A stretch of 64,000 nt of DNA from Macrocystis pyrifera (GCA_031763025.1 JASSKH010000006.1:3142958-3206957); one strand, 5' to 3'; numbered from the stretch's first letter, positions 22,013 through 33,071 are shown. Notes: generated from the letters alone by a model not told the origin. Numbers and translations are program-made.

Positions 22013-22660
22013 GCTTTTAGTGTTGCCGCAATATTCACTGAATGTTTGTATGTACTCGGATAATTGTGTTTCCTGGTCGTTTTGTGGCGCTGCTGCGTTG
22101 TTGCCGTACATCATGCTGGACATGATTTGTGTGTCTATTACACTTAAACTTGTGCGTGTGTATATATTTCTGTATCGTCGATGATTTTTTTTGTGGTGCT
22201 GCTGCGTTGTTGCCGTACATCATGCTGGACGTGATTTGTGTGTGTACTGTACTGCACTTGTGTGTCTACATATTTCTGTATCGTCAATGAAGTTACGTAC
22301 TTGCTGCTTCTGCTGCTGCTGCTGCTGCCGTTGTATAGCAAGCCATTACGTGCTGCTGTTGTGCCGCTGTAGAGTAGTACAAATAATGAACTCTGCCCCC
22401 CTCCCTCCCCCGCCATTCCCTGCACGCCACTCCCTCCCCGCGCACCCTATATGTTTACTTCGACCAGGTCCGTGGCAAGTGCTACAACTGCCGCTTGACG
22501 GACTCCACCACCAAAGACGGAGACATCGTCATCAAGCGCTAAAAGACTCCCTTCCATTTCGCCTGCTCCAGGGCTTCGAGGAATTCCGAAGCAGTACGCC
22601 ACGCAGATTGTCGCCATCCAGGACGAACGAAAGGAAACAAATTGTTTCCCACATTTCCCA
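20175..22660 (+). pseudogene. Broken Cys-rich (zinc-finger-like) gene split by a 1.9-kb CTG-rich intron
   Basis: Exon 1 (about 20175-20544) has an Ala/Pro/Ser-rich linker, then VVVCDQCTDQHLVKNSAPGG and ATCKDLTC. After a phase change it reads NCEFCARPIKEGTVSYSLET and ends at AGTG before a GTGAGT donor. Exon 2 opens at 22468 after a CAG acceptor with VRGKCYNCRLTDSTTKDGD, then IVIKR, a TAA stop, and KTPFHFACSRAS in the same frame. The pairs C-x2-C, C-x2-C, C-x2-C and H-x2-C suggest a metal-binding finger. One frameshift (about 20450-20470) and one nonsense codon (about 22540) make it a likely pseudogene. The family is not identified. Confidence 0.4.
20560..22460. repeat. CTG/CTGTTG-rich degenerate tandem array (probable intron)
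   Basis: A unit of about 150-300 bp, marked by CATATCGTTGCTATGCTGCT and by GCGTTGTTGCCGTACATCAT, recurs at about 21190, 21490, 21650, 21800 and 21920, and at about 21075, 21525, 21820, 22095 and 22205. Pure (CTG)n runs occur at 21970-22010. Frames here are Leu/Cys or Ser/Ala/Gln repeats and are not genes. Confidence 0.75.
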
Positions 22661-23165
22661 AAATCACGATTATTTCTTCCTACACATATCCAACGGGTTC
22701 AACAGCGAATAGATCCACATTCTGGGCCTCCCGCCTCGTTACTACAGCGTCCTGGAAGACTATTTACATATATATCATGTCTCATCCAAACTCCTATGCT
22801 GGCTACATCGAAATCGCGGCCGCCCAGCAACTATACAACATTTCCATAACCGTTGTCGCTGCTTTCTCTCCTGTCCCAAACCTTCCTTTAAACAACAGCC
22901 TGTAAGTTGTATATCATCCACATCCCAAGCACTACTCCACTCTCTCCCCACACTGATGAAATATGTTATTCTTATTATTAGACGAATGCCATTCTTACTC
23001 TTGCGTCACCCGATCTTACGTTTCACATTACATTCATAAATAAACGCGATTATTACATCCTTCACCGTTTCTTACACAAATACATTTAGTTTGGTTGGCT
23101 TTGGGCTATGTCGCCAAATAATTGCAGTTATATGTACACGAAACGACGGAATACCCACTCCGAAC
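22660..23165. other. No supportable gene
   Basis: AT-rich sequence without conserved frames or repeats that I can place. Confidence 0.45.
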
Positions 23166-23701
23166 GAAAGCCTTGTATATATATATATAGATTGTTCGCT
23201 TGAAGCGCGAAAAAAAAAAAGGCGTTTTTTTCTCGGGCGAGCTACAATACCAAATACTTGATAGACCCCATCTTGGCACTGCGGCAAAAGGTAGGGCATT
23301 TTTCTTGATTGCGACGCATTGCTATTGGTCAATACCCGAAAATATAAGGGGTTTACCGAGTGAGATAGATTACGACTTGTGATTACGACGATGTCTATTG
23401 GCCAAGAGGCCAAAATCACCCGGAAATCACCCCGAGGCTCGAATTCCTCTCACTGGACGGTAAAGTTTCGTGTAGGAGCGTCATCTTTCTCGCGTCGCCA
23501 AACACATCATCAGCAGCAGAGCAGTAGCGGCACAGCAGCAGCAGCACAGCAGTAGCAGCGGCAGAAACAGCAGCAGCAGACCAGGCAGTCAGAGCTCTCC
23601 GTGTCAGGCTCCAGACGCCGAAGAGGAGGAGGAACAGTGCCAGGAAGAGTACAACAGTCTCCAGCAAAGCAGCCGACTTCAACGGGAAGGCCGTTTTACT
23701 A

Positions 23702-23806
23702 TTACAGGGGTCCATAGTTAACGGGACCAATTTTTCTTACTAAAAATAGGAAAATATATAGGTTTTTATGTACACCATAGGTCCTGTTAACTATGGACCC
23801 CCGTAA
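23702..23806 (+). mobile_element. Stowaway-like MITE, 105 bp, TA target duplication
   Basis: Termini TTACAGGGGTCCATAGTTAA and TTAACTATGGACCCCCGTAA are inverted repeats, flanked by TA (23700-23701, 23807-23808). Copy 1 of gene A lacks it, which gives an empty site. Other copies are at 58616 and 62649/62690. Confidence 0.9.
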
Positions 23807-23839
23807 TACTGTAAACAGAAGCACCAGTGCCAGCACTAT

Positions 23840-23960
23840 AGACAGCAAGCAGCAGCAGCAGCAGCAGCAACGACAACAACAATCACATCGGCAGCAGCAA
23901 CAGCAGCAACAACAGCAGCAGCAACAGCAGCAGCAACAGCAGCAGCAGCAAACGCAGCCG
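23840..23960 (+). repeat. CAG/CAA repeat in gene A exon
   Basis: A nearly uninterrupted (CAG)n/(CAA)n tract encodes polyglutamine in the exon phase. Copy 1 has a shorter Q/S/N-rich equivalent, so the repeat expanded here. Confidence 0.85.
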
Positions 23961-26900
23961 ACCAGGTAGCAGCAGGAAGCAGCCGACCAGGTACTGTTGT
24001 AGCCCGAGCTCTCCTACGAGACCAGGCTCAGGATTTACGGGGGCAACGGCTTGAGGCCGCCCATTCTCTTGAACTCACAGGTGAGCTGCGGGTTGTATTA
24101 CTATGTTTTGTGTTACACGCTTGATCCAGAGCACAGCTAAACAACTACCCTCTTGGCAGTGTTGTCACGGTGGTCAAGAGCAGACTTGCCTGTTTCGTCA
24201 GAACAAGTGACGCAGTTTGTTTTTTCTACAAGACTCGACATCGCCTCGACCGGTCGTCCGTCGTCCGTCTCGCGTGTTCAACCCATCCCCACTCCTGTAC
24301 TGACCGCCCTATGCTTCAGGAGGCAATGGGGACTAGCTCGTACATTGAGAACGAGCTGACCGCTGTGATCCAGCCTGCCCTTGTTCTCCAAAAGCTGGAG
24401 ATGGAGTCCCTGCCGAGTATTGTGTTCGACCCCTCCGCCGCCGCCGCTGCTGCCCATGTCCTTCGTAAGAGCGACCAGCCGGCCGGATGGACAAGGAGGT
24501 TCTTGGTGTAGACGCGGGTGGGAGACGGTCGATTCGGGGGGCAAAACGTGGCGGCCACCAATGCACTCCCCCATCGCGGAACGCCCTTCCTCTTCCTTTT
24601 GCAGAGGGTCGCTTCTGGATTCACACAGGAGACGTTCCCTACTGCTCTCGAGGATCGACTAAGGTGAGCGTAGCCAGCCACGAGTGCCATGACCAATAAC
24701 ATCTGGGTACGTTTTTTCCTGCGTCCCTTTTTTTGTGGCAGGAGTGCCTGTACTCTTTTTTCGTCTTTGCCCCAATTTGCACGGCGATCGCCTTTCTGCT
24801 CGATGGACCCCTTGCGCTGACTAGTATCGCGATCAAAATGGATGCTGCGCAGGCTTTCAACATCTGCGGCGTAGAAGCGGCGAATACCTTGCACTTGCAC
24901 CCGCTCGCTAAGTTGAAATTGGTAGCATGCTCGTCTCGATAACACGCCGCCATGGCGGCATGCCTGCTGGGGAAGCAGTTGGCGACCAGCGCCATTCTGT
25001 TCTCCCGCTGCACGAGTGCTTGTCTCAACGACACACGACGGGACTAAGGTTATATGATACCTTCAATTCGGTCGTTCTGTGCAAAGCGATGGTCGACTCG
25101 AAGTGCGCCATCGCCTCGCCTCTGCGTTCCCTGCACCTGAGGACCTGGCGCCCTGTTTGAAAATTATCGAGGAAACACGGTGGCCGGTCAAAGCTCTATC
25201 CTCGAATATGTCGATACTGCAATACGTAACCGCAACGCCCAGCGCCCCTCAAGAGCTACACACAGAAGTACCCTCGTCCTTCCCGCCCTGGTATACCCCC
25301 CTCCCCGCGAAACAGGTCTCGTCCACGCCCTATCCGCGAAACAGGTGCACCTGTACAAAACCAGCTACTCTCCGCGCGTGAAGCTCTCTGTCACGGGGAA
25401 GCTCGGACGCAGCTGGTCGGGCTGTGGGGAGCGGTCAAGATCACGAGGGAAACATTTTGATAGGTGCCTTCGTCCTGTACGCCAGGTCGCCGCGAATACC
25501 TGTGCCATGAAAGACCGGGCAAGCGACGAGCAGGCGTTGCACTGAACGACATGCGGTATCTACTCCCGCAGGCCGGGGCCCAGCGCCCGGAACCGGCGCC
25601 CTATCTCCCACCTGCAGGAAATCGCAGCAGACGGTGACGAGGGATTTGATGCAGCCGTAGAGGCGAGCGTGCTGCCCAGGAAGGAGGACGGTTTGTTGAG
25701 GGAGGGAGGGAGGGAGGGGCCAAGACAAAACACGGCCAGAGTCTGCTGAACCTGTGTCTTTCGATGATTTAGCACTGCGGGGCATATATATCATCCGCAG
25801 GCGGAATCTTACAAGCCACCGCTGGACGATGGTGCGGAGGCAATGGCGACTTCAACAACGAGGACCTTCCTACGGGGAACACCGCAAAGCGAGCAGGTGA
25901 GTCATTGGTCGTTTGCTGGAGCTCTAACGTAAGGATGGCGGCATGCGTATAAATATATTACTTTTTTTTGTGTACGGTGGAGTCTGACATTTCTGATGCA
26001 AGCGAACGATCTTGTGTAGCGCTTGCGTGTGATTGAGACGTCGGTTTCACTGTCTTATACGCTCATCTGGCGTGGACCGCATAATTTTCCATTCGATTGC
26101 CAGATAACACTGATGATGAAGGTGACGACGCTGCAGGTAGAGCCAGAGCAGGCAACGAGTGGATCGGTCTCGCCCTTGGTCAGGACGACAAAGTCGCGGG
26201 TCTAATGCGACCAGGCGACAGGAATATACTGGTGAGCGGCAGGTGTAGATGCTTGCAAAACTATCCAAACAACATGTAGAAGCTTGCAAACTTCAGTGCG
26301 TGTATTGGCAGCTTACTCTCGGTTACGAGTCGTGCTAAGGCATGGGGAGTACTCTTGTTGGGAGGGAGATAGCTAGTTATTAATAGCTTTCTTGAACAAA
26401 TAGATAGCGGTCCTACTGCAGTTTATAACTTCTATAATGTGGTATGTAAACTGGGTCAAATGCGCGTACCTTTCGGATGTACAAGAGTGGCTGCTCACTT
26501 GAATCTGCAGACACAACTTCGAAGTCGTTTTCGGGCCACAACCAATCACCGCTGTCGTGGCAACACTGTTCTTGCCTTCTTGTTGCGTCCCTCATATTCA
26601 GGGCTACCGCCGGTATCTCTGCACTCTCCAGTCGTCATGGCCATCAACAGGAATATAGCCAGCCAACCTCAAAGCTATGCTTCGTTGTCTGAGAAACGCG
26701 GATAGCTCCCGCTCATGAAAGTCGCCGCGGGGTCGTCAGGGGGGTGATGCAGCAAGCACCGACCAAGATTTCAAGCACTGCCGTGGCCACGCCTCGAATG
26801 TTTGCTCCCAACCCCTCAATGCGGGATTCGTTGGCGCCATCCATGGTCGCGGCCGGGATGGTGGGGGCAGGCACGCAGATCTGAGTCCGCGCATTGCGGG

Positions 26901-27202
26901 TGGATATCGCCAGGGGGGGGTCAGCGGAGGGGATGGCGGTCGTACACCGATGGAGGAATCCGGAGGTTGCCAGGAGTGCACACACGGCAAGGGTGGGTGG
27001 TCTCAGAGAGACCCTGGGCCCATAATTGGACGAGCAACGACGTATCGCGTCTGCTGATCCTGGCCTAGGGACGGAAAACGTATATGTCGAAACGCAGAGC
27101 ACTATTAAATTTCCTCCTTGCAAGTTCCCTTTGGTCCGTGGGTCGTACGAGGACTCTAAATATGACTGGCGTGGTCGCAGAGGCGATTCTCTTTAGTTGC
27201 CA

Positions 27203-27796
27203 CTAACGTTGAACATGGGCTAACGCGAAGGATTTGGTGTAGCACTGGCTGCTGCTGAATATACATTTTGCGATTGAAATCGTCTTGAACATGTTTTCAC
27301 GTTTTCCGTGTGTGTAGTATATATTTTTGGAGAAGACCGAGTGCGATGTAGACTCTGCATTCCGTGTGTTGTCTAAAATGCAGTGAACTTCGTCTTTACA
27401 CCACCAGATAACTCTCCATGCATCCATGTTCAACATAGTATATTTTACGAGATACCACTTCCATCGGTCACGTTGCGTTGAGTATATAATGTGTGATCGT
27501 TCTGTGTCGTCAGAGATAAAATTCTAGAGCAGCAGCTAGCTGCAGTAGTACGGACAGAATGTATTTTCTAGTTTTTTGTTGCCTATCTTTGTGACGACAC
27601 CCTCGCAGCCCTTCACCTGCAACAAATATACCAGCCCCACCAGTCCATCCGGAACGTACCGGGTAATCCAACGTGAAAAAACCGTTTCGCAATCGGATTT
27701 TATCTCGAACAGATATGCACTATTAGGGCCCATCTTATCGAGGACGTTTGGTTCGTTCAATTTGATTGATTTTTTTTTTTCTAAGTAAATTTGCAT
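27203..27796 (-). CDS. Gene B, copy 2: small protein(s) of unknown function
   Basis: The minus-strand frame 27796-27536 carries SDCETVFSRWITRYVPDGLV, then YLLQVKGCEGVVTKIGNKK. Frame 27436-27203 carries MLNMDAWRVIWWCKDEVHC, then ILDNTRN. Both match copy 1 (plus, 6895-7380) in order, with many conservative replacements. They may be exons of one gene or two frames of a decayed gene; the segment between (about 27440-27530) has stops. The first 20 codons of the upper frame lie in the PIF-like insertion, so the true start is uncertain. No known family is recognised. Confidence 0.4.
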
Positions 27797-28571
27797 CTGA
27801 TTGCCCGGAGAGTGAACGACCAGGCAGGGTTCGAAATTTGAGTGAAAAGTCTTTGGGGATTTTTTCGTGTGATTTTTTTTAATTTCAATTTCGAATTTGG
27901 GAGTTGATCAGCCTTGATGTAGCATGTTCATGGTGGGTCAACACCCCCGGTGGAGTATGGGGTGATTCTTGGCCGCTTCGGTGACCACCGTCGAGGCGAT
28001 AAAACGCGAACCTCAACGACTGGCGACCGGAGCAATAATAGCCGCGCCCACGGCCACAGACCGTATCACGTCGTACCCCGGCGGTGGCGCCTCAAAATAA
28101 ATTATGGCGGCCGCAAGCCCATTTTTTCGGGCTGCTCGATCGGCCAACCATCACGAAACCGGACCAAACGAGCAAAAAAACAGAGGATACGCTCGAGACC
28201 TCGATAGCTGCACCACCGTTACTGTTCCGCACGTGGCGCTTGAGGGCTCCCTCCGCCCACCCAAGACACCCTGAGAGTGATATCTTCCTATCCTGCGCCA
28301 CCAAAAAGAAAAAAATGCTGGCGGCGGCGCGCACGCGACAACGCAAACCTTCGTTCTCGTCTACGCTCGTCGCTGTTTGTCGGCTGGGCGTTGTGCGACG
28401 CGCTGCGTTATTGCAGGTTGTTTCGATTTCCTTTTTGTGTGACAATGAATGCGTCGTTTCCCGATAGGATACAAACACGTTTTTTTTTTTCGAAATCAAA
28501 CTAAAATTCAATGGAATTGAAATTTTATTTCCAAATTATTAAATTTTAGGGTTCCCCGTTAAAATGGGGCC
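27726..28571. mobile_element. PIF/Harbinger-like non-autonomous element, TTA target duplication
   Basis: It is flanked by TTA (27723-27725 and 28572-28574) and starts GGGCCCATCTTATCGAGG. Its right 560 bp (from about 28005) match 54933-55490. It interrupts the right end of the two-gene element exactly where homology to copy 1 breaks. Confidence 0.65.
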
Positions 28572-28697
28572 TTATCAGGTATTTGGTATTGTAGCTCGCC
28601 CGAGAAAAACGCCTTTATATTTTTTTCTCGCTTCAAGCGAACAATCTATGTATACGACTCATATATTTCTGGACCCCTACCTACGGTCCCTGAGTCA

Positions 28698-29194
28698 TGC
28701 CAGGATATGGAGCACTGAGTCTGGCCTGCCGTGGAAAGAGAACTGACGTACGTATGAGTGAGTACTATGAGTAAGACTGCTGTTGGACTGACTATTCTGT
28801 GGTAGGGAAGACTGTTGCTGTAGAGAACAGTACTATTAGCAGTAGGACTGATTACTTGGAGACTAGTCGATTGTCGATCATTGGCCGATAGCAGAGACAG
28901 ATACGAGTAATATATAGCAGAGTATGAGCAAGGTAATGACTCTTGTAGATGAATACCTTGAAGCAGTTGGGTAGAACTACCGACAGGAAGGACCAACTGT
29001 GGTTGCCCCTTCCTGTTTAGTCCGCTTCTTGCCTCTCATCGCGCTGGGTTTGATACTCGAAAACTTCTTCTTCATATTTCTCCTTGACCTGGATCACTGC
29101 GTCTCTGCCTGTTCGAACTACTGTATGATCTAAACTCTGGAAGCTACCCTTCCAGTCTAAGAGTGTGACAGTTTCAATAACTGTTATCCTTTCA
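28698..29194 (+). repeat. 5' LTR of the gypsy element
   Basis: It begins TGCCAGGATATGG and ends ATCCTTTCA. It shares long blocks with the 3' LTR (for example GACGTACGTATGAGTGAGTA) but lacks an approximately 70-bp segment found there (36668-36737). Confidence 0.9.
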
Positions 29195-29271
29195 GGGGCG
29201 TCGTCCGGCAGTAGGACTTGGCAGAGCTAGCGTTCGATCGGAGAAAATAGAAAAAACAACACGGAAAAAGT

Positions 29272-30355
29272 ATGTCGCAACCCATCACGAAATCGGGAGG
29301 GAGGCAGGAAGGCAAGGGATTCAAGCCCCTTGCTACCCCGCCTAGGCGCTCCGCGCGGGTTAACAAGGCCAGGGGGCCGGAAGTAGTCTCCGATAGTGCC
29401 GGCAAGTGCCATGCACCGGAGGTGGGGGGGTCCCCCACTGCTGCTGTAGCAGCCGACCAGAAGTTGTCGGTCAAACATGAACCTAAGTCGGGTCGGCTGG
29501 AAAGCCAGCTAACTGGAAATGCACCCACACTCTCCCTGAGTGCGCGGAGTGCAAAACCCCCCAAAAAGGAAGGCGTGAGTGCTGGAAAGGATCAGTAAAA
29601 TCCCAAAGAGGAGGGCGTTGACAGCGCTGAGGCGCAAGGCCATGTGGTGCGTCGTAGTGCAAAGATCCTGGCACCTGGGATTGACATGAGCCCCAATGTG
29701 AGCGACACGGAGGAGGGTGAAGATCGCATTCCTGCAACCCCGCCCAGCAACTCCTACGCTTAGGTCGCACGCAAGGTCACAGGATTCTACACCTCACCCG
29801 AGGGAGAGAACATGCCTGGGAAAGAGGCTATGTCAGACATGGGAATAGAGGAGGATCAGGACGTAGGAGGCAAGGGCCGGGCTCCGATCATCCAGTCATT
29901 CCTCGAGAAGCAGGCGGCAGATGCGAAGGAGGTAAGTCAGAGACTGGTAGACACACTGACGTTTCTTTTAGAGAGTGTTACGTAAGAGGAAATACGAGAA
30001 ATCTTCAGTCCTGAGAATTGCCCCGCCAGAGAGGCTCGCGAAAGAGGTGAACACTGAAGTTACGCTTGCAGCGACAGACGGCAAAGCGACTGGGAAAAAA
30101 TGTTGATGTGTCCAGCATGACCTCAAATACACCGAGCATTGATAGAAGTAGCAGCGTTCAGGGGGGAGAGTTTTCGAGTAAGACGGGTATGCCAGACAGC
30201 ACATATGCACTCGAACCCACGCACAACCTGAGTAATAAAACGTTACCCAACGTTTTCCCACTGTGTCAGGAGGAGATCGAGAGTGGTGAAAGAGCAGACT
30301 ACCTGCCAGAATTTACGCGTGCCGTGGGAGGAGAGGTGACGCTGGACAAAAGATA
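29272..30355 (+). pseudogene. Gypsy gag region, degraded
   Basis: Starting MSQPITKSGGRQEGKG, the frame encodes a basic, Ser/Lys-rich protein (PPRRSARVNKARG, SARSAKPPKK) and stops at 29598. Later pieces (29640-29760, 29800-29980, 30066-30356) continue as acidic and coiled-coil-like segments separated by stops and phase changes. The position just inside the 5' LTR supports gag. No zinc knuckle is seen. Confidence 0.55.
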
Positions 30356-30389
30356 ACATACAACACGAGCTCAGATTTTTGGGGGATCT

Positions 30390-30733
30390 AAAGCTACGCG
30401 TACACAAACTTGCACCGTATTGCTGGACACTGGGAGCCCATCCTCTTTCATCCAACGCAAGGTATGGCAGCCGATGTTGAGATATGGGGCAGCTTCCAGA
30501 AATGGGTTAACAGAAATACCAGAAGGAAATGGGGAGGATTTCACGGTATACCTTTGATCACAATCTGCAGAGTACGATTGAACATTCAGATGGAAGGAGA
30601 AAGGGGCATAACCTCAGAGAATGGGAGAGCGCAGACTGTCTGTTTAGTAGTATACGCACACGTTGTACCAGATGAGGCCATGACTCATTCAGTACTCTTA
30701 GGACGTGATGGTTGGGCGGAATTTCCAACCTGA
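30390..30733 (+). pseudogene. Gypsy aspartic protease, frameshifted
   Basis: One phase contains VLLDTGSPSSFI (about 30420-30455), the D-T-G active-site loop. After a phase change the frame ending at 30733 contains AMTHSVLLGRDGW, the conserved distal strand with LGRD. The active-site residues are present, but the protein cannot be read through. Confidence 0.75.
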
Positions 30734-30763
30734 AAATACGTTGACATAAACGACAAAGAAACA

Positions 30764-32725
30764 ATGGTGACGTTTACGGTACGGGAGAGTGGGACCGTTG
30801 AGGACACGCAAAGGTATTCAGATTGGGTCAACAGTACAGTTGGATTAGTAGAAACTTGTACAAAGGGGGTGGTGGTTGCACGTTTTTCGGGAAAACGATG
30901 TACACTTCCGAATGGGATGGCATGGGTTAAAATCGATATCACTAATACAGACGGTACGGAGGCGTCCGAAGGTATGTATTATATACGAATTAACAAAGGC
31001 TGGTTGCCCCGGGAAGCTATAGTAGAGGCCGGTACCTCTGAAATCCCGCTTCGACACACGGGACATCATCCATACGTAATGATGCCAGACATGAAATTGG
31101 AAATGGGGGGTGCCCCTTTAGTCAAGAGTGATTCGACAGAAGCACAGCTAATACCCACCCTGTCTGGAGCGATTAATGCAGTAGAAGCTGCGGAAACGAA
31201 AAAACCTCGCGAAATCCCGCAAGAAGTTTTGGATAGTTGAGATGACGATCAGCGTGCAGCTTTTGTAAAGTTGTGGCAAAGGGTACCACCACATTTACAC
31301 GAAATAAATTTCGATTTCGAAAAAGAGTTGTGGAAAGTAGCAGATATTGATGCTCTGGCAGGTTTGCTGTGTAGTTGTGAGCATCGCTTTTCACATCATA
31401 CCACTGATCTAGGACATGTCACAGTAGACCCGTTCCGCATTGTACTGAAAAGCGATGCGAGACCAGTCAAACAGAGACCATACCGTTACTCTCCAGTACT
31501 GGCAGCAAAAGTCCACACAGAGATCGATAAATTAGTGTTAGCGGAAATATTGCGCAGATCATATTCCAATTGGTCGAGCCCCTTGGTGGTGATCGCGAAA
31601 TCGGACGGCAGAATCAGGATCACATATGACAGAAGGGTAAACGTGCAGTCTATCATGCCTCTTTTCCCGTTGCCGACGGTTGATGACTTGTTAGCTGACT
31701 TAGGAGGAGCACATGTTTTTAGCACGATGGATTTGGTGAACGGATTTTTTCAGTGTTCAATGCATCAAGACTCTATTCCATTGACAGCAGTGTGCACGCA
31801 ATCCGGAAATTGGGAATGGACGGTCATGCCGATGGGCTTAGCATCGAGCCCAGGGTGGTTCCAGTCGATCGTGCTGCGTGCATGCGAAGGGTTGGAACGA
31901 GTGCGTTTATTTATTGACGACATTGTTTGTTTTTCGAAAAACGGAGAAGAACATGTCAAAGATCTACGGAATTTTATTGAACGACTCACCATTTTCAGTT
32001 TGAAAGTAGCACCAAAGAAAGCACACCTAGGGGTAAAGGTAGTGACATTTGTTTACCACAGAGTAACTCTGAGGGGATAGCACCAGATCCTGGAAAAGTA
32101 GAAGCATTATTGAAGATGCCGATGCCCACAAAAGCTAGCCAGCTGCGCTCACTCATGGGAGGGGTAGGGTATTACAGGAAGTTTCTATCTAAAATGGACG
32201 CGGTTACAAAGACAGCGAACTCATTGCTGAAGAAGGGGGTACAGTTTGGATTCACTCTGGAACATACGCAAATAGTGCAGGACTTTTAGCGCAACTAGCG
32301 AGTCCCAAGGTATTGGCGTTTCCCGATTGTGCAGCAGCAATTTCCAGTGACCGGCCGTTTCAGCTGATTACAGACGCGTCTGCGGACGGGTTAGGTGCAG
32401 TGATAGAGCAAGACCAGAGCGACGGTACGACTCGCCCGATTAGTTTTTTGAGCAGATCGACGCTCCCAAACAAGAAAAACTGGAGCACCACCGAGCTTGA
32501 ATGTGCAGCTATTGTGTGGGCAGTCGAGAAAAATCGGCAGTATTTTTACGGTATACCATTCATAGTGATAAGCGATCGTCAGCCGCTCAAAAACCTCGAG
32601 AGCCTGGCCACGAAAGTTAACCGCGTGCAGGGATGGTTTGATTCTTCTGAGCGCGCACAACTATAAACTGGTGTATAGACCGGGAAACATGAATGGAAAC
32701 GCAGACCATATGTCCCGTTTGCCAT
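30764..32725 (+). pseudogene. Gypsy reverse transcriptase and RNase H
   Basis: Frame 30764-31240 is the protease-RT connector, closed by TGA at 31238-31240. Frame 31271-32080 is the RT: VKQRPYRYSP, SNWSSPLVVIAKSDGRIRI, FPLPTVDDLLADLGGAHVFS, TMDLVNGFFQ and catalytic LFIDDIV near 31905. A frameshift near 32070 moves the thumb/connection region (GGVGYYRKFLSKMD) to another phase. RNase H (32313-32666) has ITDASADGLGAVIEQ, ELECAAIVWAVEK and ISDRQPL, giving the D-E-D catalytic set. A further frameshift near 32630 separates KLVYRPGNMNGNADHMSRLP. All core motifs are preserved, but there are at least four lesions. Confidence 0.92.
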
Positions 32726-32921
32726 GGCCTACAACCAAGGAAGAAACCTGGGATAACTTACGTCTGACTGACCCTACGGGTGTGAACGTTTATTTTGTAG
32801 GCGCCAGTGGAATACAGCCGAGTTTGGGAACAAGGAGGGGTTCTACAGATGGACAAGAACCGGTACACAAATAAGAAAGTGTGTTGGGCGTAAGCTTTTT
32901 TTACCCAGATCTCCAGGGAAG

Positions 32922-33071
32922 ATCAAAAAAAAAAAAAAAAAAAAAGGAGGGGCATCAGGCCTGAGTGGGCTGGGATGTCGAACCGAGGGAAGGAGGGGCA
33001 TCAGCTTGGGTGGGCTGGAGTGTCAAACAACTGGAGGGAGGGGCATCAGCTTGGGTGGGCTGGAGTGTCGT
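32922..33071 (+). repeat. Poly-A tract plus three 37-bp purine-rich repeats between RNase H and integrase
   Basis: An A-run at 32924-32944 is followed by three imperfect copies of GGAGGGGCATCAGCTTGGGT plus GGGCTGG(A)GTGTCG. Confidence 0.85.

Larger units (their letters stand above)
23391..26884 (+). pseudogene. Gene A, copy 2 (disrupted)
   Basis: It starts MSIGQEAKITRKSPRG, aligned with the copy 1 start, and keeps HWTVKFRV. It then meets a TAG in the poly-Q tract (about 23550) and a MITE (23702-23806). Exon 1 ends at 24080 before GTGAGC. Exon 2 begins at 24320, but its conserved IENELTAVIQPALVLQKLEM frame is out of phase with exon 1. Later exons match copy 1: 24605-24663 (59 nt), 25801-25896 (96 nt) and 26104-26231 (128 nt, NEWIGLALGQDDKVAGLMRP). 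The last exon ends PSMRDSLAPSMVAAGMVGAG..I at a TGA at 26882-26884. The exon block near 25618 (GDEGFDAAVEASVLPRKEDG) is also shared. Equal exon lengths and a common stop support the gene model; the lesions show this copy is dead. Confidence 0.5.
23170..28690 (+). mobile_element. Unclassified two-gene element, copy 2
   Basis: It is bounded by inverted copies of one terminal block: plus at about 23180-23265 (GATTGTTCGCTTGAAGCGCG, GGCGTTTTTTTCTCGGGCGA, ACCAAATACTTGATA) and minus at about 28575-28660. Inside are gene A (plus) and gene B (minus). A 105-bp MITE sits in gene A exon 1, and a PIF-like element (27726-28571) sits just inside the right terminus. Relative to copy 1, about 210 bp is missing between two TAATAGTG motifs at the right end. 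Beyond 28690 a gypsy element begins. The terminal inverted repeats support a DNA-transposon-like unit. Confidence 0.6.

Noticed and set aside
20560..22460. Several 100-170-codon frames on both strands
   Set aside because: They are translations of CTG/CAG repeats (Leu, Cys, Ala, Ser, Gln runs) with no independent conservation.
5740..28690. A single 23-kb Maverick/Polinton-type giant element bounded by long inverted repeats
   Set aside because: There is no polymerase B, retroviral-type integrase, packaging ATPase or capsid gene in the interval, and copy 2 has its own terminal blocks on both sides, so two separate elements fit better.
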